Positions 20,301 to 29,323 are shown, numbered from the stretch's first letter. The stretch: 64,000 nt of DNA from Actinomycetota bacterium (GCA_029265315.1 JAJUJM010000002.1:1-64000), one strand, 5' to 3'. The notes: a model not told the origin generated them from the letters alone. Translations and numbers: made by a program.

Positions 20301-21593
20301 TCAGTGGGTGGAACAGGAGATGCACGGGTCGTAGGCGCGCACGAGCATCTCGAACGCGAGCCTGATCTCGTCTGAGGACTTGTCCTGTTCGAGCAGCCAC
20401 GGCAGCAACGCCTCGAGATCAAGCTGGATGTTCGCATGATTCTGGCCCGTGGGGATGATGCAATCGGCCTTCATGCACATGCCGTTGGTATCGTAGCTGT
20501 ACTCGTGGAACAGGATGCCGCGAGGGACCTCCACCGCCGATGCGCCGGTACCGAACCGCACCGGCTTCACCAACGGCTCCTCGCGCACGCCGTCTTCGAT
20601 GAGCCCGTCGAGCAGGCGCAGCCCCTCAAAGAACGAGTGGACGATCTCGACGACCTGGGCGACAGAATTCATGAACGGGTTTGTGCAGATGGCCCGGATG
20701 CCCAGCCGCTCGGCAGCGGCCTTGGCCTCAGGGCGAAGCAGGCCGTGGTTCACGTTGAACCGGGCAAGCGCTCCCGCTGCATAGCTGTCAAGCCGGTTCT
20801 TGGCGAACTTCGCGGTCGAAGAGGGCGAGACGTACTCGTTCGTGCAGCTGCGATAGTCGGCCACCTCGTAGCGCGCGCGGTCACCGTCTGGCAGGATCGT
20901 CTGCACGTACCCGTCGTAGAGCCCGTACTCGTGATCGGACGATACCGCCATGTACTCGGTCGGACGCGAGAAGTCCGGCAGCGCCGGCGCCAGCGCCACG
21001 ATCGTGTCAAGCGTGGCCTCGAGGTCCGGTATCGCGGCGAGCATCTTGTCGCGCATCGCTGTGAGCTCGGTGACCGTAGGCAACTTGGTGAAGCCTCCCG
21101 GGACGACCGTGGTCGGATGCGTGGTACGTCCCCCTATCATCGAGCCCCACTCGTGAGCGAGCCGCTTCAGTCGCAGAGCCCGGGCGACGATCTCGGCATG
21201 CGTCGGCACGAGAGCGAACACCGATGGGGCCCCGAGCAGGTCCGGCGCCACGAGCACGCACACGTGCAGCACGTGCGAGTCGAAGTTCTCGGCATGCTTG
21301 AGCAGAGTGCGAAGCGCTAGCGTCTGGGGCGTGACCTCGATGCCAAGCGCCGCCTCCGTGGCCTTGACGGACGCGAGCGTGTGCCCGATCGAACAGATGC
21401 CGCAGATACGACTCGTGATGCGTGCGACCTCGGTGTAGTGACGGTCCCGCACCATGGCCTCAAAGAAGCGAGGCGCCTCGGGCACCTGCCACTCACACCT
21501 CTCGACCACTCCCTCGTTCACGTCGACGACGATGTTGCCGTGACCTTCGACGCGCGTGATGTGGTGGACCTCGAACTGTATCGTCCTGCCCAT
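20301..21593 (-). CDS. hydA: Group-3b-type [NiFe] hydrogenase large (alpha) subunit
   Basis: This is the catalytic subunit of a cytosolic bidirectional hydrogenase. The 430-residue protein has the N-terminal nickel Cys pair in RICGICSIGH (Cys64, Cys67) and the C-terminal pair in DPCISCSTH (Cys424, Cys427). The frame stops immediately after the final His430, so there is no C-terminal peptide to be removed by a maturation protease. Pyrococcus HydA, by contrast, has a short one. I start at the ATG at 21593, since the longer frame overlaps the small subunit. It is the last gene of the hydBGDA run. Confidence 0.93.
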   Translation of the reverse strand: MGRTIQFEVHHITRVEGHGNIVVDVNEGVVERCEWQVPEAPRFFEAMVRDRHYTEVARITSRICGICSIGHTLASVKATEAALGIEVTPQTLALRTLLKHAENFDSHVLHVCVLVAPDLLGAPSVFALVPTHAEIVARALRLKRLAHEWGSMIGGRTTHPTTVVPGGFTKLPTVTELTAMRDKMLAAIPDLEATLDTIVALAPALPDFSRPTEYMAVSSDHEYGLYDGYVQTILPDGDRARYEVADYRSCTNEYVSPSSTAKFAKNRLDSYAAGALARFNVNHGLLRPEAKAAAERLGIRAICTNPFMNSVAQVVEIVHSFFEGLRLLDGLIEDGVREEPLVKPVRFGTGASAVEVPRGILFHEYSYDTNGMCMKADCIIPTGQNHANIQLDLEALLPWLLEQDKSSDEIRLAFEMLVRAYDPCISCSTH

Positions 21594-21601
21594 GGCCTCG
21601 G

Positions 21602-22345
21602 TCAGCTCCTCAGGTTCGCCGTGAACATGCGCGACTTGGCGACCGCACGCCGCTGGCTGAAGCCCGCGCGCTCTACGAGGACCTTCTCGAGCGCACCGAG
21701 GTTCGCGTCGTCCACGAAACCTCGGCACGCCTCGCAGGGGATGCCGTCGGCCGGGCATGGGGCGCCGCAGCCCGCCCGTGCCACCTGGCCCATGCAGTGG
21801 TCGCCCTCCTCGTAGCGGCAGACCGTCTCACGGCGCTTGCACTGCGCGCACACGGGAAATGTCGGAACCGCGTAGGTCGTGCCATGAAGCAGGTTGGAGA
21901 TGACCAGCAGCAGCTCCTCCTTGCTCACCGGACACCCGCGCACCTCGTGATCGACCTTGATCGCAGCCGAGATCGGGCGCGCGGTGCCGCTCCGCAGATG
22001 AGGCATGTAGGCGGCTTCGCCGTACACCTCCTCGGCGAAATCGTCCTGGTGGTTCTTGAGCGCGTTGATGCCCCCGGTCACGGCGCATGCACCGTATGCG
22101 ATGACGGTCTTGGCACGCGAACGGATCGCCTGCAGACGGACACGATCGGACTCGCGCGTGAAACTGCCCTCGATGAACGCGATGTCGATGGGTTCGTTGG
22201 TCGTCTCGGTCATCGCCTCGCGGAACTCCACGATGTCGAGATGGTTCAGCAGCTCGAGGATGACGGCGTCGCCGTGGTTCGTGAACTCGATCTGGCACCC
22301 CTCACAGCTCGCGAAATCGAAGAAGGCGACTCTCGGCTTGGTCAT
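21602..22345 (-). CDS. hydD: Group-3b-type hydrogenase small (delta) subunit
   Basis: The 247-residue protein passes electrons from the Ni-Fe site. It starts MTKPRVAFFDFASCEGCQIE, giving the proximal-cluster CxxC at Cys14/Cys17, followed by YGACAVTGG and VRGCPVSKEELL. The C-terminal third has eleven more Cys, enough for additional Fe-S clusters. There is no Tat signal, which fits a cytosolic enzyme. It lies 3 nt after hydG and 8 nt before hydA. Confidence 0.93.
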   Translation of the reverse strand: MTKPRVAFFDFASCEGCQIEFTNHGDAVILELLNHLDIVEFREAMTETTNEPIDIAFIEGSFTRESDRVRLQAIRSRAKTVIAYGACAVTGGINALKNHQDDFAEEVYGEAAYMPHLRSGTARPISAAIKVDHEVRGCPVSKEELLLVISNLLHGTTYAVPTFPVCAQCKRRETVCRYEEGDHCMGQVARAGCGAPCPADGIPCEACRGFVDDANLGALEKVLVERAGFSQRRAVAKSRMFTANLRS

Positions 22346-22348
22346 CGG

Positions 22349-23188
22349 TCAGATCGCCTCCTCGAGTTCCCAGATCTTCGCGAAGGTGAAGACCGGCCCA
22401 TCGATGCAGCAGTACTTGTCGTTTATCTGGCAGTGCCCACACTTGCCGACGCCACATTTCATCCGGCGCTCAAGGTCGACGAAGATGTTCTCGCGAGGTA
22501 TGCCGAGCTTGTCGAGCTCGATGAGCACGTACTTGAACATCACGGGCGGCCCACAGATCACGACCCTCGTGTCCGGAGAGATGTGCGCCGTCTTGTGGAA
22601 CAGCGTCGGAATCACTCCCACGTTGCCGGTCCACGTCGCATCGGCGCGATCGACCGTCTCGTGGTAGTCGATCGCATCGGAGCGACGCCACTCCAGCCGG
22701 TCCTCGGTGAAGAGGAGCTGCAGCGGGTCCCGCGCTCCGTAGAAGAGGGTGAAGCGCCCGAACTCGTCGCGTCGATCGAGGATGTACTGGATGAGGCTGC
22801 GCGTCGGACACAGGCCGATGCCCCCGGCGACGATCAGCACATCGTGACCGCGAAGCTCGTCCATGTCGAAGCCGTGACCCAACGGTCCGCGGATCCACAG
22901 CGAGTCTCCGACATCACGCGAATTGATCGCCGTGGTGACGCGTCCAACAGTGCGCACGACGATGTCGAAGCTGTCGGTGCGCGTGGGCGAACTCGCGATG
23001 CCGATCGGGCTCTCACCGTAACCCATCACCCCGACCTCGAGTATCTGTCCGGGCACGAAGTCCAGGGAGGTGCGGTCCGCGAGCTGGAGCGTGAAGTGCT
23101 TCTCCGATGGGGTCGGGCGCGACGTGCGGATGATCTTCGCCTCACGCGGTAGGAAGATGTTGTCGAACCCCGCCTCGTCCTTCGTCAC
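22349..23188 (-). CDS. hydG: Group-3b-type hydrogenase FAD/NAD(P)-binding (gamma) subunit
   Basis: This diaphorase subunit passes electrons to NAD(P). The 279-residue form has a ferredoxin-reductase-like FAD domain (PIGIASSPTRTDSFDI), a nucleotide-binding segment (VLIVAGGIGLCPTRSLIQYI) and a C-terminal [2Fe-2S] site in CGVGKCGHCQINDKYCC. I chose the GTG at 23188, which overlaps the hydB stop as GTGA; the longer frame reads out of phase through hydB. Confidence 0.92.
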   Translation of the reverse strand: MTKDEAGFDNIFLPREAKIIRTSRPTPSEKHFTLQLADRTSLDFVPGQILEVGVMGYGESPIGIASSPTRTDSFDIVVRTVGRVTTAINSRDVGDSLWIRGPLGHGFDMDELRGHDVLIVAGGIGLCPTRSLIQYILDRRDEFGRFTLFYGARDPLQLLFTEDRLEWRRSDAIDYHETVDRADATWTGNVGVIPTLFHKTAHISPDTRVVICGPPVMFKYVLIELDKLGIPRENIFVDLERRMKCGVGKCGHCQINDKYCCIDGPVFTFAKIWELEEAI

Positions 23189-24219
23189 AGTGTCACCCCC
23201 ATGATGGTGTTGATGACGCGGACGGGGTCCGCGATGTTGGCGGTGCAGGCGGCGGCGCAACGCCCACAGCCGGTGCACGCTGGGCCGCCGAGCTTGTCGT
23301 GCAGGTAGGCCGCCTTGCGCATGAACCGGTGGCGGAACCGAGATGCGTGGTGCTCGCGGAAGTTCTCCTTCTGGCCACCGGCCATCGTGACCGCGGCGAA
23401 TTCGCGGGTCAGACACGCGTCCCAGTACCGCGTGCGTTGCCCGCTCGTCTGGTCCACGTTCCAGGAATCACGCACATCGAAGCAGTAGCAGGTCGGGCAC
23501 ACGATGTTGCAGGAGCCACAACTGAAACAGTCCATCGCGAGGTCGTCCCACAACTCCTCGTTACCGAACGACTCCCTCACCTTGGTCGCGATCTCCTTGC
23601 TGTCGTAAGGCATCAGCTGAGAACACTGGTCCATGACAGCGGCGTTCACCCGCTCGGCTCCCGCGACCTCGTCGTCGGTGGCGTGCCTGAACCTTTCGAG
23701 CCCGGCGAGCCGCTCACCCTTGGGCGTTCTCGTCTCGAGGACGTAGCCTTCCGAGACCTTAGTGAGCATGGCGTCGTGCCCCTGAGGGCGGACGTGTGCC
23801 CCGATCGAGCCCCAGAAGGCGCGAGGCGCCACCGACTGGACACTCGAAGCCACGATCGTGGTCGCCTCACGCTGCGCCAGGTAGTTCCAGTCCTCGTAGC
23901 GCTCGCGCATGAGGAAATCGGTCATGTCCAGACCCTTGACGTCGTAGAAGTGGACCCCCAGAAGCACGGTCGGCACCGGGTCGATACAATCACTGACCCG
24001 CTCGGAATCAAACGCCAGAATCTGCTGCTTGGGCGGGAAGAAGACCTTCTTCGGCGGCAGTATCGTCACGTCGTAGTCGAGCCGGAGCTGCGCAGCCGAC
24101 TCGAGCTCGGCGAACACGAATCTCTGCCTCTTGGCGACCGGACCGATGATCCGCGTGGATTCGCGCAGACCGTCGACCCAACCGAGAAGTTCATGCGCTC
24201 CGATGAAGTACGCCCCCAT
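23185..24219 (-). CDS. hydB: Group-3b-type hydrogenase 4Fe-4S (beta) subunit
   Basis: The 344-residue protein is the electron-transfer subunit that starts the operon. Two cluster motifs are visible near the C-terminus: CFSCGSCNIVCPTCYCFD and CTGCGRCAAACTANIADP. The N-terminal two thirds resemble the HydB/AsrA family, with ILPPKKVFFPPKQQILAF and VLLGVHFYDVKGL. The ATG at 24219 has GGGAGG 5 nt upstream. The order hydB-G-D-A is that of the archaeal sulfhydrogenases. Confidence 0.92.
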   Translation of the reverse strand: MGAYFIGAHELLGWVDGLRESTRIIGPVAKRQRFVFAELESAAQLRLDYDVTILPPKKVFFPPKQQILAFDSERVSDCIDPVPTVLLGVHFYDVKGLDMTDFLMRERYEDWNYLAQREATTIVASSVQSVAPRAFWGSIGAHVRPQGHDAMLTKVSEGYVLETRTPKGERLAGLERFRHATDDEVAGAERVNAAVMDQCSQLMPYDSKEIATKVRESFGNEELWDDLAMDCFSCGSCNIVCPTCYCFDVRDSWNVDQTSGQRTRYWDACLTREFAAVTMAGGQKENFREHHASRFRHRFMRKAAYLHDKLGGPACTGCGRCAAACTANIADPVRVINTIMGVTL

Positions 24220-24276
24220 CTGGCCTCCCTGAGCCACGGTCCGGTTCCGGATCATGCGGACGGGTGATCACAACGA

Positions 24277-24303
24277 AGAAGGTGGCCTCCTTGGCCACCT
24301 TCT
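24277..24303 (-). terminator. Terminator downstream of ndk
   Basis: A perfect 11-bp stem (AGAAGGTGGCC/GGCCACCTTCT) with a 5-nt loop lies 13 nt after the ndk stop. It is followed on the minus strand by TCGTTGTGATC, which is moderately U-rich. It separates ndk from the hydrogenase operon that begins 58 nt further on. Confidence 0.75.
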
Positions 24304-24316
24304 CGACACCGCGCGA

Positions 24317-24721
24317 TCACTCTCCGAAGAAGATACCGACCTCACGGTCGGCCGACTCCGGAGAGTCGGAACCGTGGATGACGTTCTCATCGACCACCAG
24401 CCCGAAATCGCCCCGAATCGTCCCCGGAGCGGCCTCGGCGGGGTTCGTCGCGCCCATCAGCTTGCGACAGACCGCGACCGCACCCGGGCCCGACAGCACC
24501 ATCTTGACCACAGGCCCTGAGGTGATGTAGTTCACGAGCCCTTCGTAGAAGGGCTTGCCTTCATGCTCCGCGTAGTTCGCGGCGGCCTGCTCACGCGTGA
24601 GCGTCCCGAACTCCATCCGCTCGATCGTGAGTCCTGCGTCCTCGAATCGGGCGATGATGCGGCCGACGAGTCCGCGCCTCACGGCATCGGGCTTGATCAT
24701 CACATAGGTCTTCTGGCTCAC
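24317..24721 (-). CDS. ndk: Nucleoside diphosphate kinase
   Basis: Ndk moves the gamma phosphate from ATP to other nucleoside diphosphates through a phospho-His. The 134-residue protein has TYVMIKPDAVRRGLVG at the start and the catalytic His in NVIHGSDSPESA. I chose the GTG at 24721, which puts GAGAGG 8 nt upstream; a GTG two codons earlier has the site too close. Length is normal for the family. Confidence 0.96.
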   Translation of the reverse strand: MSQKTYVMIKPDAVRRGLVGRIIARFEDAGLTIERMEFGTLTREQAAANYAEHEGKPFYEGLVNYITSGPVVKMVLSGPGAVAVCRKLMGATNPAEAAPGTIRGDFGLVVDENVIHGSDSPESADREVGIFFGE

Positions 24722-24763
24722 GTGCACATCCTCTCCACTCTGTCAGGTCGCGATGCAAAAGGA

Positions 24764-26173
24764 TCACGGCGAGGCGTCTGACCCCTCGCCGGTTGATCGC
24801 CAATCGTTGTCGATGCCGTCGACTCGCCATCCCACACCTTCACGTCGAAGCGTGACCCGGTAGTGGAGAGGCGCGCCCTTCTCGGGCGTCACGGTCACGA
24901 GCGCAGTCGACGCGCGCGGCCCGCGCTCGACAGAGTCGATCGCGAAATCCTTCACATCAGGCGGCACCTTGGCCATCTCCTTGGTGATGTCCTTCGCGGT
25001 GACCGCCACCCAGAACGGCTGCACGTCGCCTCCTTGCCGGTACGTATCGAGCATCCCCGCCACGCTCGACTCCTGCGTCGGCCAGCCGTAGCCGAGTGCG
25101 TACGCACCGGCCAGTGCCGCGACAAGGATGACGACGGCCACACCGATCCCGGCGTAGCGGCGAAGGAGACCACCCGCCCCCTCAGCCTGCCGCCTGGCGC
25201 GACGGGCCTCGCGATCACGTTGTTTCATCTCGGCCTCGGTGAGCGCGAAGAAGTCGTTGACTGCCTCCTCGTCCCCGAAACCCATGCCATCAGAGGTCGG
25301 TGCATCAGAACCAGCCACGCTCGGGTCGTCCGCGGCGGTACTGCTTGCCGTGACGGGTGTGCCCCCCTCCGTCGACAAAGCGCGAAGCTCGCCTGTGGCC
25401 CACCCGCTTGCGACGGGTTGCGCAGCGCCCACAGCCACGAGGTCCCCCGTCTCCCATCCCTCTACGGTCTGGCGAGCAGGCCGTACGACCGACAGCGCTG
25501 CGTCATACGCCTGCTTGGCGGCATCCGACAACTGGTAGGAGTGCAGTTCGGTCGCACGCTCGAATGCGCGGACCGCTTGGTCATACTCGCCCAGCTGGGT
25601 GTATGCGATACCGAGATTCGCGAGAGCCTTCCCTCGCCCGTCATACTCCTCGAACCCCAACGCCGCCTTGTATGCCTCGACGGCGTCCGCGGGACGCGCG
25701 AGCGCCATGAAACACAGCCCCAGGTTCACGAGTGCCTTGGCGGGTTCGGGGTTGTCCGTGTCGATCGCGGCGGCCCGGTATGCCGCCGCCGCCTCTTCCA
25801 CGCGTCCGCGTTCGAGCAGCGCCGAGCCGATACCCTGCCACGCCTTCCATGGAGTACGGTAGTCCGGCTCCGCAAGGGCTGCCCGAAACGCCTTCTCGGC
25901 TTCAGCGTAGTCACCTAGACACGCGTACGCCTGACCCATGTTCCCATGCACTGCACCACGCCGGTCGTACATGTCGTCACGCAGGGCGTGCCCGTAGACA
26001 GTCACCGCGTCCTGGTAACGCCTCAGGCGCATGAGGGCGTTGCCCGCCATGTGATACGCCGCACCACTGCCGGCCGGGCCCTTTCCGGCAGCAGCGAGGA
26101 ACCCACGGGCCGCCGAGCGGTAGTCGCGAGCGTCGTAGGCGTTCTGGGCCTCTTGGAACTTGGCTTGATCCAC
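24764..26173 (-). CDS. Tetratricopeptide-repeat membrane protein
   Basis: The 469-residue protein starts with about six TPR units (residues 1-215), for example AVHGNMGQAYACLGDYAEAE and ALANLGIAYTQLGEYDQAVR. A low-complexity linker follows. One membrane helix lies at about 347-366 (GVAVVILVAALAGAYALGYG), and a small C-terminal extracytoplasmic domain of about 95 residues completes it. TPRs would face the cytoplasm and bind partner proteins. The tail resembles NTF2-like or DUF4878-type folds, but I am not sure. It lies 21 nt after the cyclophilin. Confidence 0.72.
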   Translation of the reverse strand: MDQAKFQEAQNAYDARDYRSAARGFLAAAGKGPAGSGAAYHMAGNALMRLRRYQDAVTVYGHALRDDMYDRRGAVHGNMGQAYACLGDYAEAEKAFRAALAEPDYRTPWKAWQGIGSALLERGRVEEAAAAYRAAAIDTDNPEPAKALVNLGLCFMALARPADAVEAYKAALGFEEYDGRGKALANLGIAYTQLGEYDQAVRAFERATELHSYQLSDAAKQAYDAALSVVRPARQTVEGWETGDLVAVGAAQPVASGWATGELRALSTEGGTPVTASSTAADDPSVAGSDAPTSDGMGFGDEEAVNDFFALTEAEMKQRDREARRARRQAEGAGGLLRRYAGIGVAVVILVAALAGAYALGYGWPTQESSVAGMLDTYRQGGDVQPFWVAVTAKDITKEMAKVPPDVKDFAIDSVERGPRASTALVTVTPEKGAPLHYRVTLRREGVGWRVDGIDNDWRSTGEGSDASP

Positions 26174-26194
26174 AGGATGTCTCTCGAGACGTCG

Positions 26195-26881
26195 CTACTC
26201 GGTGGCGCCCACTATCACGACCTTCTCGATCGTGTCCCCGACACGCAGCTTCTTCACGACATCAAGACCCTTGGTGACCTTTCCGAACACGGTGTACTGG
26301 CCGTCCAGGAACGGTGTCGCGGCCAGCGTGAAGTAGAACTGCGACCCAGCGGAGTCAGGATTCTGCGACCGCGCCATGCCGAGCGCGCCCTCGACGTGTT
26401 TGTTCGGGTTCTGAGCAGGGTCGAACTCGCCCTTGATCTGGTAGCCGGGACCGCCCGTCCCAAGCGAGGTCATACCGCTTTCCACCTCGGACTTGACCTG
26501 GTCCGGTTCCATGTCCTTGGTCTGCGGGTCCCCGCCTTGGACGACGAAACCAGGCTCATAACGATGGAACTTGGTCCCGTCGTAGAAACCCTTGCGTACG
26601 AGCTCGACGAAGTTCCCGACGTGTATGGGCGCATCCGTTCCGTACAGTTCGACCTCGATCTCGCCCTGCGACGTGGTGAAGACGGCCTTCTCCTTGCCGT
26701 TCGGCTTGTATGCGGGGATGTACAACTGGCCCTCCTCGGGGACGACGGTCTCGGTGGCCTGCTCGCCGGGGGCAGCGGCGGGCTCTGATTCACTGGCAGC
26801 GCCACAACCGGCAAGACCCGATACGGCGATGAGAAGCACTGCGAGCAGCGCGATCGCAGGCACGCGGAAGCGAGTGGTCAC
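26195..26881 (-). CDS. Lipoprotein cyclophilin-type peptidyl-prolyl isomerase
   Basis: The 228-residue protein begins with a lipoprotein signal: a hydrophobic stretch ending in VSGLAGC, whose Cys is the lipidation site. The mature part is a cyclophilin domain with FHRYEPGFVVQGGDP, LGMARSQNPDSAGSQFYFTL and FGKVTKGLDVV. It should fold exported proteins on the outer membrane face. The GTG at 26881 has AAGGAGG 10 nt upstream; the longer frame lacks a ribosome-binding site. Confidence 0.92.
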   Translation of the reverse strand: MTTRFRVPAIALLAVLLIAVSGLAGCGAASESEPAAAPGEQATETVVPEEGQLYIPAYKPNGKEKAVFTTSQGEIEVELYGTDAPIHVGNFVELVRKGFYDGTKFHRYEPGFVVQGGDPQTKDMEPDQVKSEVESGMTSLGTGGPGYQIKGEFDPAQNPNKHVEGALGMARSQNPDSAGSQFYFTLAATPFLDGQYTVFGKVTKGLDVVKKLRVGDTIEKVVIVGATE

Positions 26882-27105
26882 GAGCGGACTACCTCCTTGA
26901 CAGCATGGTGAACGGCGCCCAAGCGCAGCGTGGCGCACGTGGATTCTACCAGCACGCGTGTCCTCTGATAAGGAGTGCCCCCACGCACGCCTATTCGCGG
27001 TAGACTGACTTCTCAGCACCTCTCGCGGTGACGAACGCATGAAGGCGCCATAGCGCGGCGAAGAAGAGCGTCACGACCCGGTGGCGCCCGGTTTGGCAGG
27101 AGGCG

Positions 27106-29175
27106 ATGCACTTGGGAGCACCCAGCACAGACAAGGTCCGCAACGTCGTGCTCGTAGGGCACGGTGGAGCCGGTAAGACCTCGTTGGCGGAAGCGATGCT
27201 GTTCCTCGCCGGCGCCACCAAGCGTCTCGGGTCCGTCGACGCGGGCCAGAGTACGCTCGACTACGACGCCGAGGAGATCAAGCGCGGCTTCACGTTGAAC
27301 CTCGCCATCGCACCGGTCGTCCACGACGGGGTCAAGATCAACGTGATCGACACCCCGGGGTACGCGGATTTCATCGCCGACGCCATCGCCGGCATGGAAG
27401 CCGCCGAGATGGCCCTGTTCGTGGTGGACGCCGTGTCTGGTCCGCAGGTCCAGACCGAGCGGCTCTGGAAGATCGCAGGACAGATGGGGATCGCACGCGC
27501 GGTCTTCATCAACCGTATGGACAAGGAGCACGCCGACTTCGACAGCGCGCTCGCTGCGCTCACCGCCAAGTTCGGCGACCGGGTGGTCCCTGTCCAGATA
27601 CCTATGGGCAAAGAGGCTGATTTCAACGGTGTCGTGGACATCATCCGGATGAAGGCGTACCACCACGAGGGCGACCACGAGGACGTGATGGACATCCCCG
27701 CGGAGTTCGTCGCAGCCGCAGAAGCAGCCCGCGAGGCGCTCGCGGACAAGACCGCTGAGGCGGATGACGAACTGATGATGAAGTACCTTGAGGGCGAGCC
27801 TCTCACCCAAGGGGACCTCGAGAAGTTGCTCGGGCTCGCCATCGCCCAGTCCAAGGTCATCCCCGTCTTCGTCGGATCCGCCTTGAAACTCCAGGGCGTG
27901 GAAGACCTCATGGACGAGATCGTGACGTTCTTCCCCGAGCCGACCGCGCACGGCCCCCTGCACACCAAAGACGGCAAGGAGGTACCGTTCTCGGTCGAAG
28001 GCGACGTCTCGGCCCACGTCTTCAAGACGATGAGCGACCCCTATGTCGGACGCATCAATCTCGTGAAAGTCGTCTCCGGCACGCTCAAGCCGGGCACCGA
28101 GCTCATCAACTCGCGCACGGGCAAGAAGGAACGTATCGCTCATGTGTTCAAGATGACCGGTAAGGAGACCGTCGACATAGAAGGTGCGCCCGCGGGCGAC
28201 ATCGCGGTACTCACCAAGCTGGGTGACGTCCTGACCAACGACACGCTCTCGCTCAAAGGCGATGTGGCCTTCGATGACCTGCCGCTGCCCGAGCCGCTCT
28301 ATCCTGTGGCCATCGTTGCCAAGACCAAGGCCGATGAAGACAAACTCGGCACCGCACTGAAGAGCATCGTGGACGAAGATCCATCGCTCGTCCTCAAGCG
28401 CGACGAGGAGACCCGCCAGACCGTCCTCTCAGCCATGGGAGATACCGCGGTCGATGTGGTCCTCTCGCGTCTGCACGAACGCTTCCACGTCGAGGCCGAG
28501 ACCGTCGATCTCCGCATCCCGTACCGGGAGACCATCCGCCGACGCGCCGAGGCCCAGGGCCGCCACAAGAAGCAGACCGGCGGGTCGGGACAGTTCGCCG
28601 ACTGTTGGCTGCGACTGGAGCCGAACCCCGGCGGAGGCTACGAATTCATCGACGAGATCGTGGGTGGCAAGATATCCAAGCCTTTCATCGTCGCCATCGA
28701 CAAAGGCGTCCAGGACACCATGGCCCAAGGTGCGATCGCGGGCTACCCGGTCCAGGACGTCAAGGTGGCGGTCTACGACGGATCGATGCACGCGGTGGAC
28801 TCGAACGAGATGGCCTTCAAGACCGCCGCCCGCATCGGGTTCCGGGCAGCCGCTGAGAAGGCGGACCCGGTCATCCTCGAACCGATCGCGACCCTTGAGA
28901 TCGAGGTTCCGGAGACCTATGCCGGAGCCGTGATGGGTGACGTGAGCTCCATGCGGGGCAGGGTGCTTGGCATGGACTCCCCCGAGCCGGGAATCCAAGT
29001 CATCAAGGCACAGGTGCCTTACGCCGAAGTCGTCCACTACTCGCCTCACCTACGGGCGCTCACGAGCGGCACCGGCAGCTACACCATCTCGATCGATTCC
29101 TACGAACAGGTCCCAGCCGACATACAGAAGAAGCTCGTCGAGACCTACCAGAAGGAACGCGCGGAGAGTCACTGA
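27106..29175 (+). CDS. Elongation factor G paralogue (EF-G2/FusA2-like)
   Basis: This 689-residue protein has EF-G domain order I-V, with P-loop GHGGAGKTS (18-26) and NRMDKEHADF for guanine recognition. Switch 1 reads RGFTLNLA instead of RGITI. The switch-2 motif is DTPGYADF, so the GTPase His of DTPGHVDF is Tyr86. These changes mark the EF-G-like paralogues known in actinobacteria, not the main FusA. It may hydrolyse GTP slowly or act in recycling or stress. The ATG follows CAGGAGGCG. It is divergent from the cyclophilin gene and ends in a strong terminator. Confidence 0.9.
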   Translation: MHLGAPSTDKVRNVVLVGHGGAGKTSLAEAMLFLAGATKRLGSVDAGQSTLDYDAEEIKRGFTLNLAIAPVVHDGVKINVIDTPGYADFIADAIAGMEAAEMALFVVDAVSGPQVQTERLWKIAGQMGIARAVFINRMDKEHADFDSALAALTAKFGDRVVPVQIPMGKEADFNGVVDIIRMKAYHHEGDHEDVMDIPAEFVAAAEAAREALADKTAEADDELMMKYLEGEPLTQGDLEKLLGLAIAQSKVIPVFVGSALKLQGVEDLMDEIVTFFPEPTAHGPLHTKDGKEVPFSVEGDVSAHVFKTMSDPYVGRINLVKVVSGTLKPGTELINSRTGKKERIAHVFKMTGKETVDIEGAPAGDIAVLTKLGDVLTNDTLSLKGDVAFDDLPLPEPLYPVAIVAKTKADEDKLGTALKSIVDEDPSLVLKRDEETRQTVLSAMGDTAVDVVLSRLHERFHVEAETVDLRIPYRETIRRRAEAQGRHKKQTGGSGQFADCWLRLEPNPGGGYEFIDEIVGGKISKPFIVAIDKGVQDTMAQGAIAGYPVQDVKVAVYDGSMHAVDSNEMAFKTAARIGFRAAAEKADPVILEPIATLEIEVPETYAGAVMGDVSSMRGRVLGMDSPEPGIQVIKAQVPYAEVVHYSPHLRALTSGTGSYTISIDSYEQVPADIQKKLVETYQKERAESH

Positions 29176-29202
29176 TCGAGTCCCTCGTCTCGAGATCAAG
29201 AA

Positions 29203-29241
29203 GGACCCGGCCGCCTGACACGGCCGGGTCCTTTCGTCTTT
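29203..29241 (+). terminator. Rho-independent terminator of the EF-G paralogue gene
   Basis: Stem GGACCCGGCC/GGCCGGGTCC (10 bp) with a 9-nt loop is followed by CTTTCGTCTTT. It lies 28 nt after the stop codon. This is the most canonical terminator in the window. Confidence 0.88.
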
Positions 29242-29247
29242 GGTGCA

Positions 29248-29323
29248 TGGCGCCCTCTGCAGGACTCGAACCTGCGGCCTTCTGCTCCGGAGGCAGACGC
29301 TCTATCCGCTGAGCTAAGAGGGC
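29248..29323 (-). tRNA. tRNA-Arg (anticodon CCG)
   Basis: The minus strand folds as a 76-nt cloverleaf with acceptor arms GCCCTCT/AGAGGGC, anticodon stem TCTGC/GCAGA and loop CTCCGGA, so the anticodon is CCG. The T arm has GGTTCGAGTCC. The discriminator is G and CCA is encoded at 29250-29248. A TATGAT at 29353-29348 could be its -10, but no -35 is clear. It faces the EF-G terminator. Confidence 0.96.

Noticed and set aside
20280-20303. Selenocysteine at the TGA ending the group-3b large subunit
   Set aside because: The motif already has both Cys and the final His before the TGA, and readthrough adds only six residues before another TGA.
23189-23416. Extended hydG start upstream of the GTG at 23188
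   Set aside because: The added 76 residues are out-of-frame reading of the hydB Cys clusters and are not protein-like.
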